From AP-15 sp963703745 (GTDB lineage Bacteria; Pseudomonadota; Alphaproteobacteria; ATCC43930; CGMCC-115725), in NCBI GenBank assembly GCA_963703745.1, contig CAVPFL010000005.1, positions 248,001-312,000 of the forward strand: a stretch of 64,000 bases of DNA. The letters are read 5' to 3'. The notes under the pieces are model-generated. The model did no database searches. It saw nothing but the letters and a program-made list of their open reading frames with translations, and had not been told where the DNA came from. The translations under genes and the position numbers were made by a program. Shown piece by piece: positions 18,695-28,303 of this stretch; within the stretch, counting starts at the first letter, position 1; the number at the start of each line of letters is the position of its first letter.

Positions 18695-19398
18695 ATGACG
18701 ACCAAACGGACCAAGTCGCCGCACGCAAGCTCGTGCGGCAAGCCGCGACTTTCCGGCGCGGCGGAGGCGTGGCGAGGACATACAGCGTCAGCCGGCACCG
18801 CCGGGCACAGCGCCGGCAAACCTATGCTGATCGGCTATGCGCGGGTTTCGACCGCAGACCAGAACCTTGCCTTGCAGCGCGACGCGATTACCGAGGCAGG
18901 GTGTGGAATTATTTTCATCGAACAGATGTCGGGCGCGATCACCGACCGTCCGGCCCTGCATGACGCGCTCGAATGCGCGCGCAGCGGCTACACGCTCATC
19001 GTGTGGAAGCTCGACCGGCTGGCGCGGTCGATGAAGCAGTTGATTGGCACTGTCGAACAGCTGCGGATAAGAGGCATCGGGTCCCGGAGCCTCACGGAGG
19101 CGCTCGATACGACAACAGCGAGGGACGGCTCGTTTTTCATATGTTCGGGGCGCTAGCCGAATTCGAGCGCCGTCTGATCCGCGAGCGTACCCGAGCAGGC
19201 CCTGCCGCTGCTCAACGCCTTGGCAGGACGGGCGGCCGTCCGCCGAAGCTCACCTGCGACGACATCGAGGCCGCCAAGGCAATGCTGGCGAATTCAGACA
19301 TCGGCGTGACGCAGATCGCGCACCGGCTGGGCGTCTCGCCGGCGACGCTCTATCGTTATATACCCGCCGCGCGCACTGCAAATCTGCCAGACGTTTGA
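18695..19398 (+). pseudogene. Serine recombinase (resolvase/invertase family), frameshifted
   Basis: The catalytic domain begins MLIGYARVSTADQNLALQRDAI at 18824, with the nucleophile Ser in RVSTADQ, and includes WKLDRLARSMKQL. An upstream in-frame ATG at 18695 with an AGAGGA site may be the true start. The frame is lost near 19115 in the EALDTTT region. It resumes elsewhere as EGRLVFHMFGALAEFERRLIRERT and a C-terminal helix-turn-helix (GVTQIAHRLGVSPATLYRYIP). One indel inactivates it. Confidence 0.82.
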
Positions 19399-19415
19399 AC
19401 CTACCGGAGGAAGTC

Positions 19416-19847
19416 ATGTCGCCGCAGGAGATGAGGGAGGTTATCCTCAATTGGGGCGAGGAGATTTTACACAAAGGGAACCTCGACAAATTCGAAGATT
19501 TTATCGCGCCCGACTACGTGCGCCACACCGACCCGGGTGGCCCTGTGGGTGGCAGTGATATCGTTGGGGCTGATGATACGCGACAAACGATCGCGGCGTT
19601 CCGGAAAGTGTTTCCCGACGCCCGTTTTACCAACGATGACATGTTGATCGATGGCGACAAGGTCGTCGTCCGCTGGACCTGCACCGCGACGCATCAGGGC
19701 ACTTTCCGGGGAATTCCAGCGACCGGTAAGAGCGTGACTTTTATCGGAATCAACATCTATCGCCTGCGCGACGGCAAGATCGTCGAGCGCTGGTCGGTCA
19801 AGGACTATGCGACTGTGTTCCGCCAGTTAGGAGCGTCCCCCGCATGA
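19416..19847 (+). CDS. SnoaL-like (ester cyclase type) NTF2-fold protein
   Basis: 143 residues of the SnoaL/DUF4440-like alpha+beta barrel: NLDKFEDFIAPDYVRHTDPGG, TIAAFRKVFPDARFT, VVVRWTCTATHQGTFRGIPATGKSV and LRDGKIVERWSVKDYATVFRQLG. The Asp/His positions typical of polyketide cyclase-like members are present but the substrate is unknown. A strong GGAGGAAG site precedes the ATG at 19416. The gene is intact and follows the broken recombinase. Confidence 0.87.
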   Translation: MSPQEMREVILNWGEEILHKGNLDKFEDFIAPDYVRHTDPGGPVGGSDIVGADDTRQTIAAFRKVFPDARFTNDDMLIDGDKVVVRWTCTATHQGTFRGIPATGKSVTFIGINIYRLRDGKIVERWSVKDYATVFRQLGASPA

Positions 19848-19921
19848 TCGAATAGGCCGGCGCATGTTCGAGGTCTCCGCTGATGAAAAACGACGGAACT
19901 CGCGCGGACCGAACGCCTGGG

Positions 19922-19947
19922 CTTGACGCTGAAGCTCGAGCGTCAAG
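19922..19947. repeat. Perfect 9-bp inverted repeat
   Basis: CTTGACGCT and AGCGTCAAG are separated by 8 bases, in the 230-bp gap after the SnoaL-like gene. No T-run follows on either strand, so it is a weak terminator candidate and possibly a protein-binding site. Confidence 0.5.
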
Positions 19948-20079
19948 ATGGCATGTAGGGGCGTCCCGGGGTAACCTGGACCCTGTTGGCTTTCTCGAAG
20001 CCGGCTGCGGAATAGCGGGATTTCGGTTGGCCGCGCGGTCGATTTGCTCCGTCCGCCTTTGTAGAGCACAAGTTAACCG

Positions 20080-20598
20080 ATGCTGCGACGGGAGTTTGCG
20101 CTGGTCGTACTGGTGCCCGAGGCCGAAGCCCTCATCGGCTCGTTCCGCCATTGCTACGACCCAGGGGCTGCTCTTGGAATGCCGGCTCACGTCACGATCT
20201 TGTACCCGTTCAAGCCGCCCGACGCGATCGACGAGGACGTGTTGGAGGCTCTGGGCCGCTGCTTCCGCCGGTTCAATTCCTTCGATTTTGCGCTGACCGA
20301 GACCCGGCGCTTCGCGGGCGAAGTCCTCTATCTGGCACCTATACCGGAAGAACCGTTCCGCCAGCTGACCCTCGCGGCTTGGGACTACTCGCCGAACACC
20401 CCTCCCTATGCCGGACAATTTCTGAAAATCGTCCCTCATCTGACGGTTGCGCAATCTTCGGATCCTGATCTTGACGAGATCGCCCGCGAGTTCGAAGCAG
20501 CCTCAAAGCTGCCGATTCCGGCGCGAGCGAGCGAGGTCACGCTGATGGACACGCGGTCCGGGCGATGGGAAATTGCGGCGTCATTCGGGCTGGTGTAA
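20080..20598 (+). CDS. 2'-5' RNA ligase/2H phosphoesterase superfamily protein
   Basis: 172 residues with the two HxT motifs that define the superfamily: HVTILYPF (about residue 39) and HLTVAQ (about residue 125). The spacing and the EVTLMDTRSGRWEIAASFGL ending fit the stand-alone bacterial branch. Members hydrolyse cyclic phosphodiesters or ligate RNA 2'-5'. The substrate here is not predictable. The frame is intact. Confidence 0.85.
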   Translation: MLRREFALVVLVPEAEALIGSFRHCYDPGAALGMPAHVTILYPFKPPDAIDEDVLEALGRCFRRFNSFDFALTETRRFAGEVLYLAPIPEEPFRQLTLAAWDYSPNTPPYAGQFLKIVPHLTVAQSSDPDLDEIAREFEAASKLPIPARASEVTLMDTRSGRWEIAASFGLV

Positions 20599-20810
20599 GT
20601 CCGGACCGAAGCGTGGCCCCCTTCACCGCCATTGCGCCAGAGGCTACGGGCCGAGCGGATGTCAAGTCAAGTTTTTGAGCGTCGCGGATTTGTCTCGATC
20701 GGAGGCTAACCCCGGTACCGCCGCGATCGCAGCGCCCGACCTCGCTGAAGTCGTTCGGAACACGACTGGTCAGCGACACGAATGCGTTTGGGAGCGTGGG
20801 AGACGGCGCA

Positions 20811-20905
20811 ATGATGAGCACCATTTATTTCATCACCCATCCCGATGTCGTTATTGATCGCGTCGCGCCGTTTGGCCGATGGCCGCTGTCACCGCGCGGA
20901 GGGAC
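20811..20905 (+). pseudogene. 5' fragment of a histidine phosphatase gene
   Basis: About 30 codons read MSTIYFITHPDVVIDRVAPFGRWPLSPRG, as at the start of a histidine phosphatase-like family, before the frame merges with the Toprim remnant. The rest of the gene is missing. Confidence 0.45.
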
Positions 20906-21702
20906 GCGGATGCTGCTCAGTCGCCGAGGAGGCGCGGCGCTTTCTGAACCTGCCGCGGCCCGAATCCGTCAAGCCCCGGCGCCCGTTCGCGCGGCCGTCC
21001 CCGCTGGATTCGCCGCAAGCAGCACGGCGGCTGATCGCCATGTCGCAGCCGATCCGGCGAACGCTCGTCGCGAGCTACCTGCGTACTCGCGGCATCAAGG
21101 TCGTCCACGACGCCGACGCTCTGCGGTTTCATCCGCGCTGCTACTATCGGCCTGAGGGCGACGGTCCGACCGAGACATGGCCCGCCATGGTCGCCGCCAT
21201 CACCTACCTCGGCGGCAAGATCACCGGTGCGCACCGCACCTGGCTTGCGCCGGACGGCTTCGGCAAGGCGCCCGTCGACACGCCGCGACGGGCCATGGGC
21301 AGCCGTCTCGGCCACGCCGTGCGCTTTGGCGCCGGCGACGACGCTCTCGCCGTCCGCGAAGGCATCGAGGCGATGCTATCGCTGAGCCTGGCGCTACCTG
21401 CCATGCCGGCGGCCGCCGCGCTGCCGGCCAACCATCTTGCCGCTCTCCTGCTGCCGCCGACCTTGCGTCGGCTCTACATCGCCCGCGACGCCGACGCCGC
21501 CGGCGACATGGCGCTCGCGGCCTTGACCGAACGCGCGGCAGCAGCGGGCATTGAGGCGCTGGCCCTGTCTCCGAGGCTGGGCGACTTCAACGAGGACCTG
21601 CAAGCCTTCGGCCTCGGCGCGCTGCGGGCGGCGCTGCGGCCCCTGCTCGCGCCACAGGATGCCGTGCGATGCACGCGCCGGGGAACGGCCATGGCGGGTT
21701 GA
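20906..21702 (+). pseudogene. Toprim/DUF7146 primase-like gene lacking its 5' end
   Basis: About 260 codons read EEARRFLNLPRPES, LVASYLRTRGIKVVHDADALRFHPRCYYRPEG, WPAMVAAITYLGGKITGAHRTWL, DTPRRAMG, then the Toprim core REGIEAMLSL and LYIARDADAAGDMALAALTERA. This is the C-terminal two thirds of the primase-like proteins carried by alphaproteobacterial plasmids and ICEs. The N-terminal zinc-binding part is replaced by a histidine phosphatase fragment. The remaining frame is open and could still make protein from an internal start. Confidence 0.75.
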
Positions 21703-21887
21703 CAGATGGCAGGTTTGGATCGTCCCGGCCGATCTGGCGACGGGGACGTCTAAACTGCTCCGGCTCAGCGGTGGAAACTGCCCTTGAGCAGCGGTGGCAA
21801 TCGGCACGAAGAGCCCAGTCCTGACATGACATCGCGACACCGCGAGGCTAAGGACGAGGCTGCCAACCTCAATATAGAAGCAACGCC

Positions 21888-22655
21888 GTGGCGCACTACG
21901 AGCCCTATATGATCTGCACCTCTCCGCGCAGCGGCAGCACCCTGCTGTGTAAGCTGTTGGCTGCGACCGGTGTCGCGGGGAACCCAGAATCCTACTTCCA
22001 TCGCCCCTCGATTTCCGATTGGTTTTCAGACCTGGACGTCGCGCACGATCCCGCAATACCGGAACGCGAGCTGCTGGAGGCGATCTTCCGAGCAGCCATT
22101 GCCAAAGGGTCACTCGATACCGGAATCTTCGGCCTGCGCCTGCAGAGGCACAGCTTCGACTTCTTCATCGAGAAGCTGGCCGTCCTTCATCCGGGACATT
22201 CGAACGACATCGAGCGTTTCCGAGCGGCTTTTGGGCGAACGCTCTTCGTGCACCTGACGAGGCGTAACAAGGTCGAGCAGGCCGTCTCCTATGTGAAGGC
22301 ACGGCAGACCGGGTTGTGGCACGCGGCACCCGACGGAACAGAGCTGGAGCGCCTCTCAGCGCCGCAAGAGCTGGTCTACGATGCAGACGAGATTCGAGCC
22401 CGTCTCGCGGAAATGACGGACGATGACCGTAGCTGGGAGCGCTGGTTTTCTGCATCGGAGATCGAGCCGCTGCGGATCACTTATGAAGAGCTCTCTACAG
22501 ACCCAGCGGAAGCCTTGCGGACATTGCTAGATCGTTTGGGGTTGGACAGCCAGGCGGCAGACGAAGTAACGCCCGGCACCGCAAAATTGGCGGACGACAT
22601 CAATCGGGACTGGGTGGAACGCTTTCGGTCGGCGCGACACACCAGTCGACGCTAG
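21888..22655 (+). CDS. Stf0-like sulfotransferase
   Basis: 255 residues starting with GTG. The 5'-phosphosulfate (PAPS) loop is YMICTSPRSGSTLLCKLL, followed by NPESYFHRPS. The 3'-phosphate region is LFVHLTRRNKVEQAVSYVKARQTGLWH, as in Stf0 (trehalose 2-sulfotransferase) relatives. It probably transfers sulfate from PAPS to a sugar or lipid. Its neighbours are element remnants, so it is likely cargo. It is intact. The acceptor is unknown. Confidence 0.82.
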   Translation: MAHYEPYMICTSPRSGSTLLCKLLAATGVAGNPESYFHRPSISDWFSDLDVAHDPAIPERELLEAIFRAAIAKGSLDTGIFGLRLQRHSFDFFIEKLAVLHPGHSNDIERFRAAFGRTLFVHLTRRNKVEQAVSYVKARQTGLWHAAPDGTELERLSAPQELVYDADEIRARLAEMTDDDRSWERWFSASEIEPLRITYEELSTDPAEALRTLLDRLGLDSQAADEVTPGTAKLADDINRDWVERFRSARHTSRR

Positions 22656-22759
22656 TCGCCGACGACAGCTTGGTTCGCATTGCGAACGTCCTGTTCTCCG
22701 ACGGCAGGAAGCATCTCTATGGGTTGTAACATGCAACATTTGCGGCCGCCTTCAATCCG

Positions 22760-22976
22760 TCCTCTATGTCGCCTGCGACAATGATGTGACCGGAATCAAG
22801 GCGGCCGAACGGCTGCGCGAGCGCGCCGCCGGCCACGAGATCCGCGGCCTCGTGCCGGTTCATGCCGACTTCAATCTCGACCTCTGCCGTCTCGGCGGCG
22901 ACGACATGCGCACGCATCTCGCCACGCAGCTGGTTCCCTGCGACCGCTTGCGCTTTCTGTCGCGCTGCGCTGACTG
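22760..22976 (+). pseudogene. Second Toprim-domain remnant (3' end)
   Basis: About 70 codons read SVLYVACDNDVTGIKAAERLRERAAGHEIRGLVPVHADFNLDLCRLGGDDMRTHL, the late Toprim and C-terminal part of a plasmid-type Toprim protein distinct from the one ending at 21702. It lacks the catalytic N-terminal part. Confidence 0.6.
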
Positions 22977-23714
22977 AAGCGGCCCCGCCAGCCTTGCCGT
23001 TCCGCTGCCGCTGCCGGACCGGAAGGAAGAACGGTGCGCGGCGGCTCGCGCCGGGCCGGGGCTGGCGGCCGCCCTGCCGACCCCGCCGCAAAGCGGCTGC
23101 TACCTACCTCGCGGAAAATCCGTCTCGCTGGCGTTTCGATGGTGCCATGCCGAGGTGGGCGTTGCTCGCTGGCCGCCACTCAACGTCATGCGGTGACGGC
23201 CCGTTAAGCGGTCGGACCGGCAACAGCAAGTTGGCCTCCTGAAAATGGCTCATCACCGCCTTGGCGCTGCGAGGCTCGCGAAACTTCGCAAATAAATGGA
23301 ACAGTCGCGCCTGCGGGCGATCCGGCGATGCCGCCTCGAACGGCAGGATCAGCTGTTGGACGCAAGCGGTGTATAAAATATCTCGGCACCGTCAAAGCAA
23401 TCAATTGGTGTCTCTCAAGTCGATGGTCATGTATAGAACTCGCCTCCACAATATTGCGTCGAAGCGATATCGACGGCGATCGGCAATATGCCTTTTAGCG
23501 GGCCGCAAGCAGCTCCCGCTTCCCATGGCTCACCCGCCGGGACGTGTCCGGACTCGTCACTAATTCCGCCCGCTATCTTGAGCCGCTGACACCGCGCCAT
23601 TCTGCGGCGCGGGTACGGCCCCGGGGCGGCGAACGAGCAGGTTCGGCAACTCCAAATCGGTCATCTTCCATTCGGTTCCGGTATCGGATTTCGACTGCCG
23701 CGGCGGCGCTCGCC
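22977..23714. other. Gap without a recognisable gene
   Basis: Seven hundred bases between the Toprim and IS66 remnants. Frames are short and none resembles a known family. The AT content rises near 23360-23480. It is probably decayed element DNA. Confidence 0.5.
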
Positions 23715-23869
23715 GCTTGGGCGGAAACGAGACCGCCAAGCTCAATCGCCTCGACCCGCAACACTATCTGACCGACGTGCTCGCTCCCATTGCCGATCAC
23801 ACGGCACGGCAAATCGCCGAACTGCTGCCCAGGCATTGGAAGCCCGCCAAGCTGAAGCGCACCGCTTGA
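23715..23869 (+). pseudogene. IS66-family transposase C-terminal remnant
   Basis: The last 50 codons read NETAKLNRLDPQHYLTDVLAPIADHTARQIAELLPRHW and end at TGA 23869, matching the C-terminal IS66 TnpC block. No other IS66 genes are present. Confidence 0.7.
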
Positions 23870-23961
23870 TCCGCAGCGGCGTCCTCGCCCAGCCGTTACG
23901 AACAACCAGCCGGCCGCAGAGGGGTCGCGGTTTAAGGCGGGAAAAATGCGATCGACACGCC

Positions 23962-24634
23962 TCAGTCCGATACAAGGAACCGGAGCGCGTTCGTGTCCGC
24001 CACGGTGAGGTCGGGCTCGTCCCAGTGATCCCGCGGCGACTGAAATCGGCCGAAGCCTTGCTCGAACTCGGATCGTTTTCCAGCCGAGCTGCCGGGCGGG
24101 GCGTATATCGTTGTCGAGCCGGTCGCCGATCATCACAGCCTGCGATGGCGCACACCCCGCCCGGTCAAGCGCGAGCGCGAATATCGCCGGGTCGGGCTTT
24201 TCCAGACCCAGCTCAAACGAGCACAAGCACCTCGAGATGAACGGCATGAGCCCCCATCGGGTGAGTCGCTGCGTCGACCCGACGGATTGATTGGCGATCA
24301 CGCCGATCTTGTAGGAAATCGACACCCCGCGAAGCAATTCGATGACACCGTCGTAGGGAACTTCCAATTCCTTGGGATATCGTGCCTCCGCCGCGGCCGC
24401 ACGCCGGCAGGCTGGGTCATCAACAAGTATCTCAAGCGCCCGGATCACTAGGCGCGGCGCGAATGCCGCCGATGCTTCCTCGAAGGCGGACCGCACCTCG
24501 TCGACTGAATAGCGTTTGCCATGGCGGGCAAGCGCCCCGACGAGCCGCCGAATGCGGCACGCAGCCGCCGCTTCCTCGCTGACGAGCGTGTTGCCTAGAT
24601 CAAAGAAGAGCCAGCGGGCACCGCGCACGACCAA
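23962..24634 (-). pseudogene. HAD-family hydrolase, frameshifted near its 3' end
   Basis: HAD motif I is FFDLGNTLVSEEAA, motif II is GVIANQS, and motifs III/IV are KPDPAIFALALDRAG and MIGDRLDNDIRPARQLGWKTI. It resembles YjjG-like nucleotidases. Near 24083 the frame is lost. The expected tail FGRFQSPRDHWDEPDLTVADTNAL lies in another frame and ends at 23962. The start is TTG at 24634 or GTG at 24628. The catalytic core is unaffected, so a longer chimeric protein with a random tail may still be made. Confidence 0.75.
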
Positions 24635-24669
24635 GGCCCCAGTAAGGTTGACGAGAATATAGCGCGAGT

Positions 24670-24930
24670 CTACTCAGCCAGGTGAGAGCCGGCAAAGTCC
24701 TGCCGGCCGTGGCTGTCGGCGTGCGCCGATGCAACGTCGCGGTGTGGAACGCCCATTCGACGCCCGCGCAGGCACCGCCTGCTATCGCCGCGGTCGGTCA
24801 ACGAACCGACGCAAGTTGTGAAGGGGCTCGCCAGGATGTCGAGCCCGACGACATCATGCCCAGCGCGGCGCAGGGTTCGCACCAACGCCTCGCCGAGATG
24901 ACCGGAACTTCCCGTCACCAAGACCTTCAT
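24670..24930 (-). pseudogene. NAD-dependent epimerase 5' fragment
   Basis: It starts with the Rossmann motif MKVLVTGSSGHLGEALVRTLRRAGHDVVGLDIL. After about residue 45 the coding jumps frames (VEWAFHTATLH, then HGRQDF) and stops at 24670, about 200 codons short. Its ATG overlaps the stop of the upstream acetyltransferase gene, so the pair was once co-translated. Confidence 0.65.
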
Positions 24931-25461
24931 TGCGGTTGATCCTCGACGACGCTCATAACACCATGTGCCGGGTCATCCGCGGGCCGGATCATCCCCAGCG
25001 ACACTCCGCCCGCGCGGTTCGGACAGCCGAGCCCGAGACGACCCGAAACCCCAGGCGATCATAAAGGCGCCGGGCAGGGTTTTCGCTGCGCACGCTCAGA
25101 CAGAGGCCGAGCCCTCGGAGACCGGCCTCGGCGATCAGCGCGCGCAGCAGCTTTTCGCCGATACCCTGGCCGCGGGCGCCGGGTCTGACCCCGATCGATA
25201 TCCAGGGCGTCCGGTCATCGCCGAAAGCGATTTTGTGATCATCAGCCGAGAATTGCCGCGCCCAGGCGGCGCCGATCACCGCGCCATCCTGCTCCGCGAC
25301 CAGCCCGAAATCACCGGGACGGCGCCAGCCGGTAAGTACTTGGCGACACCTGGTACGGCCTTTGCCACGTTGGCATCCGGCTCATAGGCGGCGATCGCCA
25401 GGAAACCCCACAGAATTTCAAGATCATCCTGGAGCGCGGCACGGATCATCAGATCGGTCAT
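24927..25461 (-). pseudogene. GNAT N-acetyltransferase, two frameshifts
   Basis: Frame one reads MIRAALQDDLEILWGFLAIAAYEPD. A second gives DFGLVAEQDGAVIGAAWARQF, ISIGVRPGARGQGIGEKLLRALIAEA and NPARRLYDRLGFRV. A third gives the tail NRAGGVSLGMIRPADDPAHGVMSVVEDQ. The shifts are near 25310 and 25015. The true stop overlaps the epimerase ATG. Confidence 0.7.
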
Positions 25462-25545
25462 ATTTTGCCCTCCTTGGCGGCCGACTGCGGCAACTCCGGT
25501 GCAAACGAGGAATAATGCCGCTCCCGCGCGTCTCGACCATCGCGG

Positions 25546-26178
25546 TCAGCGCGAAGCAGCGGCAGGGAGAGTGATGCGAAATCGCAAGGCTGCCCCGCCG
25601 CCATAGGCTTCGGGCTCTCGGAAGCGTTCCACGAGCCGGCCTCCATTGGCGAGGATCACGGCCTGGGAAGGAATGTTGCCGGGATCCGTGATCAGTTCGA
25701 CGTAGTCCAATCCCAGGGCAGAGATCTCCCGGAGGAGCAGGGCCAATGCCCGCGTCGCGTAGCCGTGGCCGCGCTTCCACGGCACGACGGCATAGCCGAT
25801 ATGGCCCAGCACGTGGGCCGGCAGATCAGAGGTCGTCGGTTGCCATCGGAAACCGATGCTCCCGCAGAACGAACCGTCCCAGAGCCAGCGACGAAAGCCG
25901 GGCAGTCGGGGCGCCTTCGATCCGTCCGGCAGCGATACCGGGTCGCCTTTCGCCTCGGGATCGTCGAGCAGCGCAACGAACATCGCCGGGTCGCGCCTTA
26001 CCTTCTCGATCTCTTCGCGGGCGGCATCGGCTCCGCGGATGGTGTCCGGGGACCAGCCGCGTTCCAACGCCGCCACATATTCGGGAAGGAATTTCAGATC
26101 GGGTTTGACGAGGCAAAAGCCTGGCGTTTCCTTCTCGGTCACGGTCATCTCCAAAGCCAGCCCCTCCCCGGCAGACAT
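25546..26178 (-). CDS. GNAT-family acetyltransferase (COG3981-like)
   Basis: 210 residues. The N-terminal LVKPDLKFLPEYVAALERGWSPDTIRG and DGSKAPRLPGFRRWLWDGSFCGSIGFRW, then HIGYAVVPWKRGHGYATRALALLL and ELITDPGNIPSQAVILANGG, fit the predicted-acetyltransferase group. The start is 26178, or 26148 as an alternative. It lies 45 bp after dapA on the same strand and is probably co-transcribed with it. It is intact. Confidence 0.85.
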   Translation of the reverse strand: MSAGEGLALEMTVTEKETPGFCLVKPDLKFLPEYVAALERGWSPDTIRGADAAREEIEKVRRDPAMFVALLDDPEAKGDPVSLPDGSKAPRLPGFRRWLWDGSFCGSIGFRWQPTTSDLPAHVLGHIGYAVVPWKRGHGYATRALALLLREISALGLDYVELITDPGNIPSQAVILANGGRLVERFREPEAYGGGAALRFRITLPAAASR

Positions 26179-26223
26179 ATCGGGTGGCGGCTCATGCGGG
26201 TTGGCGTGCGGATTATCAGCGGG

Positions 26224-27129
26224 TCATGGGCTTGGCCCTCCGAGGGTCGACGCGTCCTCGAGTTCAGCCAGCGCTTGGTCGAGCGCGACGGCGAGGCCCT
26301 GCGAGACTTGCGTCAACGGCAAGCGGCATTCTGTCGACCGCAGCAATCCTTGACGCCATAAGCAGTATTTGATCGGCATCGGGTTGGCTTCGCGGAACAA
26401 CAGCGGCACCAGCTGTTCGAGGCGCGACCAGATGCGGCGCGCGCCCTGATGGTCGTTCTTGTTCATGCGCGCGTGGACGCGAACGAAAGCATCCATCGCG
26501 AGATGCGCCGACGCCAGGATGCCGCCATCCGCACCATGCGCCAGCATCGTGTAGTAGAGATTGTCCTCGCCCGTCATCACTGAGAAGCCGGTGGGCCGGC
26601 GCCGCAACAGGTCGAACGACTGCACCAGGCTGCCGCAGGAATCCTTGACGCCGACGATGTTGCGGCGCTCGGCGAGTTCGAGCAGCGTGTCGTTGCGGAG
26701 GTTCACGCCGGTGCGGTAGGGGATGTTGTAGATGACGACTTGGCGGTCGGTCGCCGCGGCGATCCGCGCGAAGTGCTCGCGCAGGCCGTCCTGCGTCGGC
26801 CGGTTGTAGTAGGGGCAGACCGATACAATGCCGGGGAAATCGTAGCGGTCCAGCCGCTTCAGCAGCTTGACGATTCTGGCGGTCGCGTTGCCGCCGATCC
26901 CGACGAAGATCGGGACGCGTCCGCCGACAACGGCGAGGGTGTGCGCGACGATTGTTTCGATTTCCTCGTCGTCGAGCGTCGGGCTTTCGCCGGTGGTGCC
27001 GAGCGGGAAGATGCCGCTGACGCCGAGGCCGATGTAGTGATCGAGGAGCCGCTCGTAACTCGCGAAATCAACGGTGCCGTCATGGAACGGCGTCACGATC
27101 GGGAGCCAAACGCCGGATAGGGTGGTCAT
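26224..27129 (-). CDS. dapA: 4-Hydroxy-tetrahydrodipicolinate synthase (dihydrodipicolinate synthase family)
   Basis: 301 residues forming a (beta/alpha)8 aldolase. Residues fit DapA: LPIVTPFHDGTVDFASYERLLDHYIGLGVSGIFPLGTTGES, the Tyr in VVIYNIPYRTG and the Schiff-base lysine in NIVGVKDSCG. It condenses pyruvate with aspartate semialdehyde, the committed lysine step. It is placed 22 bp after asd, which makes that substrate. It may be a second copy beside a chromosomal dapA outside the window. The substrate could also be another 2-keto acid, as in other family members. Confidence 0.85.
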   Translation of the reverse strand: MTTLSGVWLPIVTPFHDGTVDFASYERLLDHYIGLGVSGIFPLGTTGESPTLDDEEIETIVAHTLAVVGGRVPIFVGIGGNATARIVKLLKRLDRYDFPGIVSVCPYYNRPTQDGLREHFARIAAATDRQVVIYNIPYRTGVNLRNDTLLELAERRNIVGVKDSCGSLVQSFDLLRRRPTGFSVMTGEDNLYYTMLAHGADGGILASAHLAMDAFVRVHARMNKNDHQGARRIWSRLEQLVPLLFREANPMPIKYCLWRQGLLRSTECRLPLTQVSQGLAVALDQALAELEDASTLGGPSP

Positions 27130-27151
27130 TGCCAATCTCCGATGCGTGTGG

Positions 27152-28207
27152 TCATGGAAGCAGGCGTTCGGCGATCTGTACCGCATTGAGTGCAGCACCT
27201 TTGCGCAGCTGGTCGCCGGCGGCGAACAGCGCCAATGACCGGCCTGACGGGTCGCTGGGGTCGCGGCGGATGCGGCCGACCAGAACCTCGTCCCGGCCGG
27301 AAGCCTCGGAGGGCATCGGGAAATGGTTGGCCGCGCGGTCGTCGACGACGCGCAGCCCGGGTGCCTTGGCGAGCAATCCGCGCGCCTCGGCCGGATCGAT
27401 CGGGCGCTCGCATTCGATCGTCACCGTGATCGCATGAGCGCGCAGCACCGGCACGCGGATGCAGGTGACGCCGATCCGGATGTCCGGGTCGGCGAGAATC
27501 TTGCAGCTCTCGTTGACCACCTTCGTCTCTTCGCCGTTGCAGCCGGTTTCGGGATCGATCGGCGTGTCGTGGCTGAACAGGTTGAACGCGTAAGGATGCG
27601 GTAGAACCCGCGGTGGATGGGGCTTGCCGGCGAGATAGGCCCGGGTCGCATCGAGCAGTTCCTGCATTGCGGCAGCGCCGGCACCAGAGGCCGCCTGATA
27701 GGTGGCGAGGATCGCACGGTTGATGCGGCAGCGCCGATGGATTGGCGCCAGCGCCATCAGCGCAATGATCGCGGCACAGTTCGGGTTGGCGATGATACCG
27801 CGATGCGTTTCGATTGCGCAGGCGTTGATCTCCGGCACGACGAGCGGCACGTCGGCATCCATGCGAAACGCCGACGAATTGTCGATGACGACGGCGCCGC
27901 AGCGGACGGCATGTGGCGCATGATCTCGTGCAACCGCGCTGCCGGCCGAGAACAGCGCCAGATCGAGGCCGGCGAAGCTTGCTTCCGACAGTGGTTCGAC
28001 CGCGATTTCACGACCGGCGAAGGATAGCGTCGCGACCGCCGAGCGGGGCGAGGCGAAGAGGCGCAGTTCGGCCAGCGGGAACTGGCGCTCCGCCAGCACC
28101 CGCAGCAATTCGCGACCGACAGCGCCGGTTGCGCCCACGATCGCGCCCGCTGGCTGCGATCGGCGCAAGTGAAACGAGACGCGGTGTGTCGTTCGGTCGT
28201 TGGGCAT
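27152..28207 (-). CDS. asd: Aspartate-semialdehyde dehydrogenase
   Basis: 351 residues. NADP-binding GATGAVGRELLRVLAERQFPL, catalytic Cys in IIANPNCAAI (usual NPNCST), SGAGAAAMQEL, and the conserved active-site region PHPYAFNLFSHD with RVPVLRAHAITV. It reduces aspartyl phosphate to semialdehyde for lysine, threonine and methionine. A GGAG site lies 7 bp before the ATG at 28207. The leader region contains a small ORF and a terminator-like hairpin. The gene is intact. Confidence 0.9.
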   Translation of the reverse strand: MPNDRTTHRVSFHLRRSQPAGAIVGATGAVGRELLRVLAERQFPLAELRLFASPRSAVATLSFAGREIAVEPLSEASFAGLDLALFSAGSAVARDHAPHAVRCGAVVIDNSSAFRMDADVPLVVPEINACAIETHRGIIANPNCAAIIALMALAPIHRRCRINRAILATYQAASGAGAAAMQELLDATRAYLAGKPHPPRVLPHPYAFNLFSHDTPIDPETGCNGEETKVVNESCKILADPDIRIGVTCIRVPVLRAHAITVTIECERPIDPAEARGLLAKAPGLRVVDDRAANHFPMPSEASGRDEVLVGRIRRDPSDPSGRSLALFAAGDQLRKGAALNAVQIAERLLP

Positions 28208-28249
28208 GCTTGTCTCCGTTGCTGGAACCGGGAGACGGGCGCCCGAATG

Positions 28250-28278
28250 AAAAGGCCCCGTCCGTCGCCGGCGGGGCC
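28250..28278 (-). terminator. Intrinsic-terminator-like hairpin in the asd leader (possible attenuator)
   Basis: Read on the minus strand, GGCCCCG (28278-28272) pairs with CGGGGCC (28260-28254), loop of 11 bases, followed by TTTT. It lies about 43 bp before the asd ATG and 26 bp after a 24-codon ORF. It could end an upstream transcript or act as an attenuator of asd-dapA. Confidence 0.6.
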
Positions 28279-28303
28279 ATCGGTTGTGGGATTGTCGCCG
28301 AAC

